A stretch of 64,000 bases of DNA from Ptychodera flava (lineage: Eukaryota; Hemichordata; Enteropneusta; Ptychoderidae): NCBI RefSeq assembly GCF_041260155.1, contig NW_027248277.1, positions 4,758,410 through 4,822,409 of the forward strand, given 5' to 3'. The notes beneath the pieces are model-generated. The model made no database searches, had not been told where the DNA came from, and saw only the letters and a list, made by a program, of their open reading frames with translations. Of this stretch, positions 21,091-34,129 are shown piece after piece. Position 1 is the stretch's first letter. Every line of letters starts with the position of its first letter. Made by a program: the position numbers and the translations under genes.

Positions 21091-21569
21091 TTCACAATTG
21101 TAACTCAAAAATTCTTATTACCTTTTCATAACTTTTGGTGCTCCACCAGATGTTTGTGAGTTGAAGTCATTTTTTTTTTAATTTTCTGGTCATTTTGACC
21201 AGAACTTAACATGAATATAATTTTACTGGTAGACAGTAGTAATGTTATCAAAGTTCCTAGATCATTTACATATTACTATAACTTTAGTTAAACACACACA
21301 AATATTGCATGGCATTCCATAATGTGATTTTCTTCCATTTTAATGGTTACACAGATTTCAAATTTTCTGAGATATCTGCAGTCTGGCATAGCATCACAAT
21401 TTTAGAGATCATTTAAATAATGTGTGAAGACAGTCTCTTGGTAAGTAACTGTTCTTCCGAAAATCAATCAGTGATTTTGCAATATTTGACCTTCACACCA
21501 TTTTATACCTATGTCCACATTTCTCCATTCCGGTGACATTTATTGTAAAATATCAGCCATCATATTATA

Positions 21570-22150
21570 TGATAAACATCTAGTTTCTGTTACCCAAACT
21601 GCACTTTTGGCTCTCATACGGCCACCCCCACAGTCTTAGGAAATCCCATTCAAAAATTACTGAGCAAGATGGTGCATTACGGCAAGAGCAATGCATCCTG
21701 GGAAGAACTGATCCATGATGTAATTATTATGTTTTTTTTACAAAGTCATGTAAAATATAGCTTAAGCATGTTCAAGGTTATGCTAAAGTGGCTTTTGAAG
21801 TCCAGCCTTTGTAATAAAGTGTGAACTATGAATTTTATATCCTGGGTCAGTTGTATTCTACTTGTCTATAAACTGATCCAAGACATACAAGACATGGTTC
21901 ATGCTCATATACAAAAAAAGGGACTTCAAAAGCTACTTCTACGTAACCTTGAAGTTTTATTTTTTCTGTGACTTTGCGTCAAAACGCGATAATTACAACA
22001 TAGATCAGTTGCTCCCAGGATGCATGGCTCCAGTCCGTATTACACCATCTTGCTCAGAAATTTTTGAATGGGATTTCCCCACACTGTATTGGGACAGCCA
22101 GATGAGAGCCCAGAAGTGCAGTCTGACCCCCAGGGTAACCTAGACTAGAT
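21570..22150. mobile_element. foldback (long inverted repeat) element, ~580 bp
   Basis: The left arm (about 21570-21850) and right arm (about 21880-22150) are reverse complements. For example, TTTTTGAATGGGATTTCC on the right pairs with GGAAATCCCATTCAAAAA on the left, and both arms share CTTTTGAAGTCC. The arms are about 270 bp with scattered differences. No coding sequence was found. Confidence 0.8.
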
Positions 22151-22808
22151 AAATGTCGAGATAACAACAACAAATGTTTTCAACTTTTGAGTGTTCCTGA
22201 GCCACATTTGCAAAAAACAAAATGGCTGCCATTCTCTGCCTACATCTATAAATCTGCACTGTGTAAAGACAGTATAAACCCTTGAATGTTCTCAATGTCA
22301 GTATTTTATGAATTAATGTAGATTAATGTCATATGCAAAGATTAAGCTCACGCATTCCTAGCTTTGGCAGTTTAGATTCCTAAATTTTAACATGTTGTTT
22401 TCTTTTATTCTACCAGCAATAATTGAATAAAATGGTGAAAGTTTACAAGATGTCGAAGAGTGATCACTGCAGTGTGTGCAATGAGGTCAAAGTTCAGAGG
22501 TGAGAGTTTGACAAACACTCTCCTAGTTCAGTCAATTGTCCTTAGGTAGTGGTGTTTGTATCCAACACAGTTCAATGTGAACCACGAGGGGCAGTAATTG
22601 AGTGCCGTTCATATGCTTCAACACAAAGTAAATTGTAGCAGCTTGTGTTTTGAAGTGTAACAGAACACATGATACAAACATGACAATTCCCTCAGATTCA
22701 ACTCTGGACCTATCTCTGTTAAACAGACCCTCATCATTGATTTCTTTTTTTTATCATAGTGATAACTGCTCCAGAATTCAAGCATTCCTATTGTAAGCTT
22801 AAAATCGC
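22151..22808. other. intergenic, nothing recognised
   Basis: AT-rich DNA without a supported frame, RNA gene or repeat. Confidence 0.5.
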
Positions 22809-22815
22809 TGTGAAG

Positions 22816-23848
22816 CAGAGTTAATTCTAGGACGCGCCATTGCGCAATTTGCGCAAAAAAATCTCGATGGCCCTAATTTCTACCTTTGATGCGCCACTAA
22901 GGGCGCAACATTTTATGAATGGGTCGGTCGATCACGCAGAGTTCACTTAGTTCATACATTTACGTAGCTCCCCGAAGGTCATTACCTCAGTCATAGTGTG
23001 CCATGTAAAACGATTCAGTTACCCTTCGACCTTTGCCCACTACGGTAAATATGGTGGTGCATAGGAAGCTGGGTAGAAAGGACTGATGTAGGGGCAAACG
23101 GTGTTTTGGAGCCGTTCGCATGTGGTCTGGCTCGATGAATATAAAACAACAGCACTGGCCGCTGCGTAAAGGTGGAAAGCTAGTCGACACTCGATTTTTA
23201 ACGCCGGTATAGTTGATGAACCCAGGATGATCGGGCAGTCCCTTAAATTGAAGCGTTTGCACGTCTATCGTCCATACCACGCTGTGTAAAACCCTTTGGT
23301 CAGAGCCAATGATCGTAAATTTGCTAATACATACAAGTTATGTTTATAAAAGTTGATGTATCGATCACTTTATGTAGGTCGTACGGGTTACACTCTCGTG
23401 TTGTATCAGTGTGATAATTGTCGACCAGTGCAAATCGGGGCCACTCAGAGAAATCCTACCGGTGCGCTAAGCTTTGATCATGATCGTTTCCACAGTCAAA
23501 ATCACAGTCCGTAGTAATTTGTACAGTTGTGAAAGTCCGACATCAATAATTCATCACATAAGTTACGTAAACAATTGAATCAAACCAAACGGTTAGTTTG
23601 CTGCTGCCATTGTTGGGCCTGTTGCGTACGTACGGGGCACAACTTTGCTGTAGGCTTCGTTGGTTACGGGCGCCCGATCTCTAGTATTCTCCTTTTCTTG
23701 ACTTGATAGACTATAGTATTTTCAGCAGAAAATTCAAGGGTTTTACATGTGTGATCATGACGGCCCCCGATTTTCTAAAATGGCCCCCTTGGGACAGGAG
23801 TAGGGGCCCACAGTGGCCCCTTGTTTTTACGTCCTAGAATGAACACTG
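22816..23848 (+). mobile_element. hAT-like MITE, copy A
   Basis: 1033 bp. The left terminus CAGAGTTAATTCTAGGACG pairs with the complement of the right terminus, CAGTGTTCATTCTAGGACG (17 of 19). It is flanked by a 7-bp repeat TGTGAAG (22809-22815 and 23849-23855). The CAGNG start and this duplication size suit hAT transposons. Internal frames are short and lie in a non-coding context, so it is non-autonomous. Confidence 0.82.
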
Positions 23849-23855
23849 TGTGAAG

Positions 23856-25647
23856 TCACCCAACAGTAACTCTTGTAAGAAAGCTACTCTGTGTTTTCAA
23901 ATCTGTAGTGAAAGGCAAACTAAGCCATATACGATTGGATGCATCATGGAATTTTGATAAACCACGATATAGTCCACATTTATAAAATGTGCACTCTGAC
24001 CTCAGGTCTGTCCCAGAATGCATCAATTCTGATAAAATAGGTTTGTACAAAATTCTTCCTACAGCTGATTACTGTTCATAACAGAGACAGGATTACATGA
24101 TCAACAAGGCAGATATTTATGAACAACACATGGTAGTATCAATTAGACTATGTTTCTATGTGATTAGAATTGATACATGTAATAATGATTACATTCCTGC
24201 AGTCAGTGTGTTCATTACAGCTGTAGTGGATGGATTCAAAGTGACTTCTTTCTTGTAGGTCTGTTACACCCTGACAAAATGATAGTGTCCAGTTTAAAAC
24301 ATCCTTTGTCAATGACAGTGGTCTGTCAATAGTTGGTATTGTCCATGAAATCAAATCACAACTGTCTCTGATAACTAGTGAAATGCTGGTAACCATGGTG
24401 TTTACAAATTTATGTAAACAACTGATGCATACAATCAGCTCTCTGAATGGTGCAAAAAACCTAAAGAAGTCACAAATACAACACCTTCAATGAAAGCGGC
24501 CACTCTGATCACAGATCTATCCATAAGTGCATCAATTCTGATAAAACAAGGTACCAGGTACTATATATTACTTCTTTACATTTTTTCTTTCAGATTTTTG
24601 CTGATACAGAATACCACAGTAAAAGTCTGCAAGACTTCAAATTACATTGTTCTGTGATGTTAAAAGTCCAAACTTGATATCAAAATTTGGATTTTCATAA
24701 GTATAATTGCCATTCCTGGCTTGAATGCAGGTATGGCATGACATCAATGACCTAAAAAGGTTAATGTGAACTGTAGTCAACAATCTATGCCAATACATAG
24801 TTTATGTCCTTGCCTTTGTGTAGGACGAAGGAGTACTTGTAGCTAGTGTCAGTTCAAGTTGTACATGTCATATTTTTTGATGTACTGAACACAGAAGTAG
24901 GAAAACTCTCATAATATCAGGATCTGATATGAATTAATTCATAGATGCTTTTCTTTATTGAATGGATACACATTTGTGAGGAATTTTTCCAAGGGATTTG
25001 ATGACAGTTTTATAATGTTTCTGTTGTTTTATAGATTGTAACACAGTTGGCTGATATAATGTGAAAGTTTCCAGGACTTCAAAGGATGATTTCCTAAGTA
25101 CCTCATTGTGTCAACACTTTGGTGAGTAAATCAAAAACACCTTGTTTGTACATTAAGTAGATTTTTTCCCATCATGCAACTGCAAAGATGTTAGGGAGTG
25201 CTTTGTAGGTCTTAGAAGAAGATAATGTAAGGTACAACCTGAAAAGCAATCTATGATAGCAAACTGAGAGTCCATTCTCCGGGACACTGTGCTTTTCAAC
25301 TGAATTGGCAGTGCAAGGTACTATGGCTGGTCTGACCCCTGGGGAGGGGGTACTCCCAATATTTTGATATGGGGATATGCCATTCAAGTTGAAAATATCT
25401 ACCCATAAAAATTGAGAAAAATATGACCCATTTTTAGGGATATTCTTGACAAATTGGGGGAATTTTTAGCTGTTATTTTACTGCATTTTAAGATCCCCTT
25501 TGTTACTGACCCAGAATAATGGATTTCTGAATGAAAAGTGACCCATGTTTAAGGATTGTTTTGTGAAAAAGTGTTCCATTCAGGCAGCACATACCCATAC
25601 CTGTACACATTTTCATGGGAGTGCGAAATAATAAGGAAGTCAATTTT
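23856..25647. other. spacer between inverted MITE copies, no gene
   Basis: AT-rich. It holds a diverged internal repeat: the segment around 23990-24045 resembles 24505-24550, sharing GCATCAATTCTGATAAAA. No coding evidence. Confidence 0.5.
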
Positions 25648-26853
25648 CAGTGTCATTATAGGATGTAAAAACGAGGGGCCACTGTGGGCCCCTACTCCTG
25701 TCCCAAGGGGGCCATTCTAGAAAATCAGTGGCCATCATCATCACACATGTAAAACCCTTGAATTTTCTGCAGAAAATACTATAGTCTATCAAGTCAAGAA
25801 AAGGAGAGTACTAGAGATCGGGCCCCCCCCCCCCCCCCCCGTAACCAACCAAGCCTACTGCAAAGTTGTCCCCCGTATACATACGCAACAGGCCCAACAA
25901 TGACAACAGCAAAAGTAACCGTTTGGTTTGATTCAATTGTTTACGTAACTTATGTGATGAATTATTGATATGTCGGACTTGAACAACTGTACAAATTGCT
26001 AAGGACTGTGATTTTGACTGTGGAAACGATCATGATCAAAGCTTAGCGCACCAGTAGGATTTCTCCGAGAGTGACCCTCGATTTGCACACATCGACAATT
26101 ACTCATACAGTCTGATACAGCACCAGAGTGTAAATCGTACGACCTAAATAAAGTGATTGATACATCAACTTTTAAACATATTAACTTGTATGTATTAGCA
26201 AACTTATGATCATTGGTTCCATGGATGTAAAAAATATCCATTTTTTACATCCATGTTGGTTCTGACCAAAGGGTACGTTTTACACAGCAGTGTTGTTCTA
26301 TGCATAGAACTGGCTACTCTGGAAAATGAGATATGTCCGACCTAAAATGTGTTGCTCTTCAAAACGATCATCTGGCCAAGCATGGATGCTTTCCTTGCAG
26401 TGTTCAAAGTTTCGTTTGTATGGACGGTAGACGTTGCAAATGCTTCAATTTAAGGGACTGCCCGATCATCCTGGGTTCATCAACTATACTGGCGTTAAAA
26501 ATCCGAGTGGCGACTAGCTTTTCACCATTACGCAGCGGCTAGTGCCGTTGTTTACATTCATCGGCCATGCCACATGCGCACGGCTCCAATACACCGTTGC
26601 CCCTACATCAGTCCTTTCTACCCAGCTTCCTATGCACCACCATATATGCTGTAGTTGAGGTATTTAATTGCAAAGGTCGATGGGTAACTGAATTGTTTTA
26701 CATGCCACACTATGACTGAGGTAATGACCTTCGGGGATCTACGCGAATGTATGAACAACGTGAACTCTGAGTGATCGACCCATTCATATGATGAGGGCCA
26801 TTCGAGATTTTATTGCGTCAATTGCGCAATGGCGCGTCCTAGAATTAACTCTG
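25648..26853 (-). mobile_element. hAT-like MITE, copy B, inverted relative to copy A
   Basis: Same family as 22816-23848 in the opposite orientation, with termini CAGTGTCATTATAGGATG (left) and the complement of CAGAGTTAATTCTAGGACG (right). It has a C homopolymer near 25825-25842 and a small palindromic insertion (26220-26255). The flanking duplication is eroded. Together the two copies make an inverted pair with a 1.8-kb spacer that could fold back. Confidence 0.8.
26220..26255. mobile_element. 36-bp palindromic insertion within MITE copy B
   Basis: A hairpin with arms CATGGATGTAAAAAAT and ATTTTTTACATCCATG, flanked by perfect TTGGTTC repeats (26213-26219 and 26256-26262). It is absent from the matching place in copy A. 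It looks like a minimal foldback insertion with a 7-bp target duplication. Confidence 0.7.
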
Positions 26854-27790
26854 TCATTATGACCATAACATCAATGATTTATCCCTGAAAAGCTAAATAT
26901 TGAATTTCAATTTTCTATGAACAGTGATATTAAATATGCTTTGACTAAAAAATAGAAAACTCGCCTTGAATATGTATTTTGATTTCTTCATCTTTTCAAA
27001 GAAAACTGAGAGAGTCAATATTCCCTGACAAGTTGTAAACCAATGTGATTGGTATCGGACAAACAGTTTCAGGGAAGCATTTGTTTGAAGAAAATTGAGC
27101 AGAAAATTAGAAAAGAACCTGAAAAATTTAAATAAACAAATTTTATGCTAATTTATTCATAACCAACTTTCACTCAAAAATTGATGATCGGTAAGGGAGG
27201 GTTACTCACAAAATGATAAACAAACTAGGGGGTACCAAAACATTTCTACATGAGACAGTAATGTTCTATGTATATCAAATGATGTTACTTTAACATCAAA
27301 TTTTAAAAGTTCTGTATCAGGAGGGGGAGACCCCCTAGGATCCTTGGAAATGCCTTTCCAATAACCTGGTATTTAAAATGTAGTGACTACAAAACTGCAT
27401 CTGGCTTCAAACTGTCCCTGTAATTTCTTGTAGTGATACCTTAGTTGCATCTCACTGCTAGAAGATACTGGGTGAGTTTAAACTGGTACAATTGAGCATC
27501 CATCAACATAAAATGTATAAATAATGTATGTCTAATGAAAACCATGTTCCATAGTATCTAGGCCTTCAGGGGCCTTCAAAGTCTTCAAAGGTAAAGTCTT
27601 TATTCAAATACAGCAAATACGAATGAGTATGCCTAAATGGCTTTAACCAACTTGACCTGATAGTAATTTAAACTTGGCAGGATAAGAATTGTACAGTAAA
27701 TCTGTCATAGTGGTCTCCCTTGCAGAGCGGTTACCTCTCTATAAGTACATTGTGGCACCTTTTGGAAATCCCATTTTAAAATCCACTACA
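26854..27790. other. intergenic, nothing recognised
   Basis: No supported gene or structured repeat in this stretch. Confidence 0.5.
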
Positions 27791-30650
27791 CAGTGGTCGC
27801 GTTTGACGCATAATTGTGCGTATTTGACGCAAATAGCAAGCTTGTGGACGCAGTTTTGATGGCATCTGCGTCCAATGGGACGCATTAGCTTCCAGTGGGG
27901 GTACCAACAACTGCATGTGTGAATAAAGACGGCCGGCCGCGAGGGTGATTGACAGTTACCAGTGGTAACGCTTTCACTAAAATAAACATGAAACAATTTG
28001 TAGCGTATCGAGTTTAATCAAAACCGTCGCATCGTCTCCGTGATGATTTTGATTGATAAGAGTTGCGACACGTTTCGTTGTTTCCTTTTTCTCATTGGTT
28101 GACAATTTTGACACTTTCTAAAAATGAAATCCTAAAACGGTTGCGAAATTTCAAATATCAATCACTCATTACAGTGTGATCACACCGTTTGTACGTCGTC
28201 GTCCTCAGCATACATGATGTCTCGTAAACTTTCAACCCTGTTCCGGTTCAAATTCACAAACTCCGGTTCATCAGGTGACAAAAGTTCAACAGCTGGTCGC
28301 GAAACGGGAGAAACTTGTGATGAAACTACTGCGACTCCGAGTGAGGTTCGTCAGCCAGAAACTTCAAGTATTGCCGCAGCCGTTGAACACGGTAATGTGA
28401 CTCCCGACTCAAGCACTACGCCAGCTAAATCAAGAAAGCGAAAATATAGATCGGAGTGGGAGAGGGAATTTCCATGGCTACTGAACAAGACCGCCGTTAT
28501 TGACGGGAAAAGTGAAGACAGGATGTTTTGTTCACTGTGCAAAAGTAGTGGCAAAAAAAATTCCTTTCTAGTGCCGTAGGATGTAGCGACATGCAACGCT
28601 CAGCTTTAGTACATCATTCTGGACACACCGATCATATCGACGCAGTGAAACACAAGCCACTTCAGTCAAGTATGAAAAAGACCGTGGAAATAAATCAAGG
28701 AAAACAGAAAGATTCACATGCGGCAATGCTTCGAACAGTATATTTTATGCTAAGAAGGAATTACCAGATGATATGTTTTCATCTTTGCTTGAGCTACAAA
28801 ACGAAAATAAGTGTCAAGCGCTTTCAGACGGCCAATACTACAAACACCACGAAAGTGTGAGGGAGATGCAAGCCGCGATTGCCAAAGTTTTGCAGACAGA
28901 ACTTGATAAAGAGATTGCTGCAAGTCCCGTCATTTCGGTCATCGTGGATGAAACCGTAAATATTACGGTAATAAGAAACTTATCATATTTATTCGCATAG
29001 TAAAGAACGGAGAAGCTAAAACAGTGTTTTCCGGAAATGTAACAATTACAGCAGGCAATGCTGAAACGGTGACTGAGGCGATATTACAACAGTTTGAGCG
29101 CATGAATATTTCGAAATACAAAGTAGTTGGACTTGGATCAGACGGTGCGTCTGTAATGACCGGACGTCTAACGGAGTCGGAGTACGCCTTCAGCGTGTAA
29201 CCCGTTCATGTTACAGGTGCATTGCGCTGCTCATCGAGTTGCACTCGTGTCGTCCGATGCTGCGAAGGGTGTTGAAGCAGTCGCCAAATATAGAAATACA
29301 GTTAATACGGTATATAATTACTTTGAATATTCCGCTGCTCGTTACGAGCGATTGCGCAAACTCAACAAAGCCCTCGATGTCAGCGATTTCTTGAGTTTAA
29401 AGCAGCCATGTTCAGTTAGATGGCTGTCATTGTCACGGGCTGTAAAGTCAATTGAAAGCAATTGGCCTGCTTTAGTGCTAGAGTTGGAGGAGGATGCAAG
29501 AAAAAATCCCACGGCAGAAGGCTTGTTAAGACTGATCAAACCTTACTCATTCATTGCGTTGACCTACACGCTCACAGACGTCCTGCTAATTATGGACCGA
29601 TTGAACTTAGTATTTCAACGAGAGAGTGTTAATCTGTCGAGAGTGCAGCCAATGGTTGGCACAACTATTGCGGCACTTCGCGATCTCCTCGATGAGCCGA
29701 TGTCTGGCGACAGTGAACGACGTTTCAATCAGGAATTTCAACAGAACAACCGCACGATTCGTGGAATACAAGTAACATATGCTGCGGCTGCAAATATAAC
29801 CGCTCACAACCGTGTGAGACAATCGTTTATCGAACATTTGATATCGAGACTAGAGGATCGTTTCCCTAACAACGCGTTAGATCTGCTGAGTAGCTTCGAT
29901 AAGGTGTTTAATGTGAGTCTTTACCCTGATGACGACGAACGTCTTCGAGACTATGCAACTGAAAGTCTTGAACGACTTTCAGTGTTTTACGGGCAGCCGA
30001 AACAGGACGCGAAGGAGTTGAGGTAGAGCCATTACTGAATGGCGGCAATCTACGCAATGAGTTCGTCGCAGTCAAGCGTACGCTCGGGGTCATGGAGTTC
30101 GTTCTTTTGAGGATGCCTGCCGTGTGCTCACAACCGATTATGCCGACATATTTCCCGATTACGCAGTTCTCGCGTCAATAGCATTGGTTATCCCTGTTAC
30201 AAGTGTACCGTGTGTGAAAGGGGTTTTAGTACCCAGAATCGCATAAAATGTGCTCGACGCAGCCGTCTCTCCGATGATCATGTCGATGATTTAATGCTAA
30301 TAAGCATACACGGTCCAGCACTACAGGACTTCGATATCAATCAAGCTATAGCCATATTTAACGAAAAGAAACGAAAGAAGTAAAAAAATACTGAGATAAA
30401 TTACTTGCAAGATTCGAACTGTTAATTTTGCACATTAAACACGTTGAACGTTTGTTACCATGAACAACTGGGTGATTGACCTTATCGTGATGACCTTACG
30501 ACGTGAGAAACTGTTCAAGAACAACTTCACCAAAGTGAGTCTAGTTAATATGCAAATTAGTCGGGACGCAATCAAAATAGCAATGGACGCATATTTTGGC
30601 AACATTGCGTCCCCAGGGACGCAGAACTGCGAAAGTAAGCGCGACCACTG
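27791..30650 (+). mobile_element. hAT DNA transposon, decayed but complete end to end
   Basis: Terminal inverted repeats start CAGTGGTCGCG on both sides (27791 and the complement at 30650). Sub-terminal repeats of a GACGCA-type motif lie at both ends. CTACA occurs at 27786-27790 and 30651-30655 as a possible short target duplication. The interior carries a hAT transposase in several frames. Length 2.86 kb. Confidence 0.85.
28217..30383 (+). pseudogene. hAT transposase (TTF/BED-type finger, ZNF862/C17orf113-like), multiple frameshifts
   Basis: Fragments in order: an N-terminal tail; a zinc-finger domain (EREFPWLLN ... MFCSLCKSSGKKNS, then GCSDMQRSALVHHSGHTDHI after a shift in an eight-A run near 28556); the start of the catalytic domain (VISVIVDET); GLGSDGASVMTG; VHCAAHRVALVSSDAAKG with the helical insertion (29208-30026); and the C-terminal dimerisation motif CERGFSTQNRIKC ... 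GPALQDF ending at 30383. At least four frame changes make it non-functional as read. Host genes such as ZNF862 derive from this transposase lineage, but the frameshifts and intact element ends argue for a transposon relic. Confidence 0.85.
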
Positions 30651-30655
30651 CTACA

Positions 30656-31514
30656 GAACACCCACCTTATTTATGTGGTCATGCTTTAATGGGTCTATTC
30701 CAGAAAAGGATGAGATATGTGTTATACAGACTTAGTACGTCCAAGAAATCACGTTATGGCGCTACAAACAAACCAGCGGGTGTATGAATGCGTATGGAAA
30801 TACACATACTTCTTTGCACATGGGCTTTTTTGTGCTGTGGTCCATTAGAATTCTGGGTTAAACCTATTTGGTACACAACCTGCAATGGTGTAAGGTAGCA
30901 TATCTGACTCTCAATGTCCTCTTTCAAATAATGCTAATACGGTGATTAAAAAAATATGTACACTTTTACTGATTTTTACCTGCATCACAGTTGTTTCAGA
31001 AATGACATGCTTGTATCATGATTTTAAAGAGAAACTTACATGATATTGAATTACATGCATTTGCTATTTTTTTCTAAATTCATTACTAAGCATACCACCT
31101 GCACTAAAGGTAAATTGCCACACCCACCCTCTTTAAAAAGGAAGGCCACCTCAATATAATAGTCACTTTTGACCATTAATACACAGCTTTGTGACTGGAC
31201 TAATAGTGTTTCATCCAGGATGTCATCAAGGAGGGGGGGATTTTCCCCCTTCACCAGAAAATTTAGGGGGATTTCATCAGTTCATGTGTTGGAAGTACTT
31301 GTATCTCGTGTTGGAAGTACTTGTATCTCGAAGGTATGACTGTACCATTTAAAGGGGGGGGGGCTAGTCCCCCTTGACAAATTTAACCAGGGGGTGCCAG
31401 CGTATCAAAAGAGGGGGAATCCCCCAACCCCCCCTGTCTAGATGAAACACTGGACTAATGTTAATAATCTAACACATAAATCAAACACTCCTTAATACCT
31501 TTCCCTCCTTGTTT
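30656..31514. other. intergenic, nothing recognised apart from G/C homopolymers
   Basis: Contains a duplicated 24-nt phrase (GTTGGAAGTACTTGTATCTC twice near 31290-31330) and poly-G runs at about 31226 and 31354. No gene. Confidence 0.5.
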
Positions 31515-31783
31515 CTATAGATCAGATTGTTCCAATTGATGTTCTAATTCTGCTACTTTGTCCTGAAGTTCCTTGATCAGCTTCTTGTTCTGTTCAAGTT
31601 GACTCTGTACTATCTCTTTCTCTCTGCTTTTCTCCGAACGTTGACTGACCAATGACTGCTCTAACTTCTGTGTCAGTTCCTTACATCTCTCTTCCAAAGT
31701 AGCCTTTTCTTCCTTTGCATCCTTCAGTTGAGATTCTAATGTTCCCCTTTCCATCTCTGATTTATATAGGGTATCTTCAGTGG
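31515..31783 (-). CDS. terminal exon of an unidentified coiled-coil protein
   Basis: On the minus strand an acceptor (gctgtcag at 31784 and above) opens an 89-codon frame ending at TAG 31515-31517. The whole exon is heptad-rich (ERCKELTQKLEQ, LIKELQDKVAELEHQLEQSD). The clean acceptor and uninterrupted frame support a real last exon or a retained fragment of one. No other exons were found within the window, and I do not recognise the parent gene. TRIM, golgin or centrosomal coiled-coil proteins are all possible. Confidence 0.55.
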
Positions 31784-34125
31784 CTGACAGCAACAAAAAG
31801 TGGACACATTAAAACCAAGAGTAAGTGTGAAACACTTATATTATCACATGCATAAGCCATGTTTATCACCTCTGAAAAACTAAATACCAGGATTTATGCT
31901 TTGGACATTCACATCAGGACAATCAAACCACGTCTATGTCATACATTTAGGTGCATCGTAAGTTTTTTTGCGTCAATGTTTTGATATACTTGTCAATGTA
32001 ACAAATAGCTCATATTCTCGCATGATCAAAATTTGTGTCTACATGAACATTCCGTACAAATCAGTCATAATTATTAGAATACGACAAAATACATTAACTT
32101 GGCAGATTTTGAGTCCTTGTGTTTGAGTTTTGTTGCCAACATTGGGGTTCACATTCGTATAAACCCCACTGCCACCGGAACTTTTGATGCACAGAGTCAA
32201 TTCCATGTGGTAGACATACAGTTTCAACTACACTGCAACAAGGGAACTGGGTCTGTGGCCTTCATTCAGGCCACATGGTGAGCCTCCAAAAGTTGTGTAA
32301 TGAAATCAATAGTTCCATAGACTACATCCGACAATAATAATCCTCGAGCAATGAAAACAGACGAATGTAATGCCTTCATATTCCTAAGGAATTATGTGAA
32401 TTGTTTTTGGAAATAACCTGTAGCTTGTTGCATTGCTGTGGATTAATTGATTAAGGTAGAAAATGCCTCGGAGACAGATTGTCGGATGTACTCCATTTAA
32501 TATATCTACAATTCTTTTCTGATCTACCATTTGTTGGGGCTCATTTTAAAGGTCTTGGAGAAAGAAAAATATTCAACAACATTCTTAGTTTTTCAAAAAT
32601 CCAAAATTCAATCCCCCCCCCCCCCCCATAGAGTAATAACACAGGAATGGTGGCCTTTTGAATATTTGAATATCGCAAAATGTTGGGTAACTCATATCGC
32701 TAGTTCCAAACTTTGCATGGTTATCCCAGATTTTCATTGTTGTTTTGGTAAGAGAACGGTCAAAAGTCTTTAACTTTTGAGGCACAACTACCTTAAGCAT
32801 TTAAACCTGAGGGTCAGGTGTGCTGTTACAGGCTGTCTATGCTATTGAGATTCAGAAGATTTTTGGTATGGAAAAATAGCGGACTTAGACTTTGTCTGAG
32901 GTAAATTTCTAGGCCTATGCTATCTTTGGAAATTGTGTATAACTTTGCAAAAGGTACGTGCTGACAGAGAAGATGTCTGGTATTTGCTCCGTACACTTCG
33001 GTGAATGTCATGTTCCTCGGTCAAGCAAAGCACAACCTGAAATGATTGACAGCTCTCCCATGACGTATTGATATTACCCCAAAAGTTGTTTAAAGTTTAA
33101 ATGTGGAATCGTTATGGAAAACTACTTGTATTTTGAAAAAATAACGAATTCTTGGCTTGTAAATATGATAAGTATATTATTTCCAAATATATTTTCCTCA
33201 TTTAGGTTGGAAAATACAGTGACGTAATAACCATGTCACCACTCGTATTTGACTCATGGTTGTACAGTCATTACATCACTCCTGTTTCCCTTCGCGGAGA
33301 ACGAAGAAAAATATTTGGGAACAATAGATATAATTATCAGTGTTGGTATTAATGAGATGGTAATAGTCGTGCCAGCGGCTTACTGACTATGCATGCGCAT
33401 ATTCATAATATACTATGCGAGTAACCGGAAGTGTACCCTACTTTCATGGGCGCCGCCATGTTTTTTTGAGTACTCGTAAATAAACAAATACGAAACGTGC
33501 AAATTATTATTTTATACCATGCCATTTATAAAATCAGCCTAGGAAGTTGCGAGTAATTACTCGCATTTGCGCCTAAAATTTAGGGTAATGCGAGTGAAAA
33601 TATGAAAACGCTCGCATTTAGCGAGTGGAATTAAAAATACGCTCGCATTCAGCGAGTGCAACAACAAGAATGGTCGCATTCAGCGAGTAAACTGTGAGCC
33701 ATAGACGCGGCCTATATTTAGCGCATTGTTTTGGCTGCTCGTGTAATCTGATAGCGAACAACTGTCTCTCACTTCAAATCTACGGCTAGCGGCTTAATTG
33801 GTCCCCCAAAATAGTACTGCTGAAAGTTTTTGGAGTGACCTGCAGAACGGAGTTGTAGAGCGGGGCAAACTGCGTAACACTAAAACTGGATCGCACAGTA
33901 ACAAATGACGGAAACCGATCGAGCCAGTTGCGACAGCTACTAGACTAGCTGAAGTCTATTTATCATAGAATACAGGTATTTCTCGATATTTCGCGATACA
34001 ATTAATTTCCATGCATTCTGGTGTATCTTATCATAACGCAAGTTGATCAACATGTTCTGGCAATGACAGTTGACGCAAACGCAAGGAAAGAAAAAGAGAT
34101 GGGCCGTACTGAAATAAGGACTCTG
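31784..34125. other. intergenic; short repeats of a GCGAGT/ACTCGC motif at 33410-33700
   Basis: No supported gene. Between 33410 and 33700, GCGAGT and its complement recur at least eight times in alternating orientation (CTCGCATTTAGCGAGTG and variants), forming small hairpins. A C homopolymer lies near 32612-32626. Confidence 0.5.
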
Positions 34126-34129
34126 ACAA

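Noticed and set aside
30460..30735. 91-codon frame at the right end of the hAT element
   Set aside because: It overlaps the terminal inverted repeat and runs out of the element, with no similarity to transposase.
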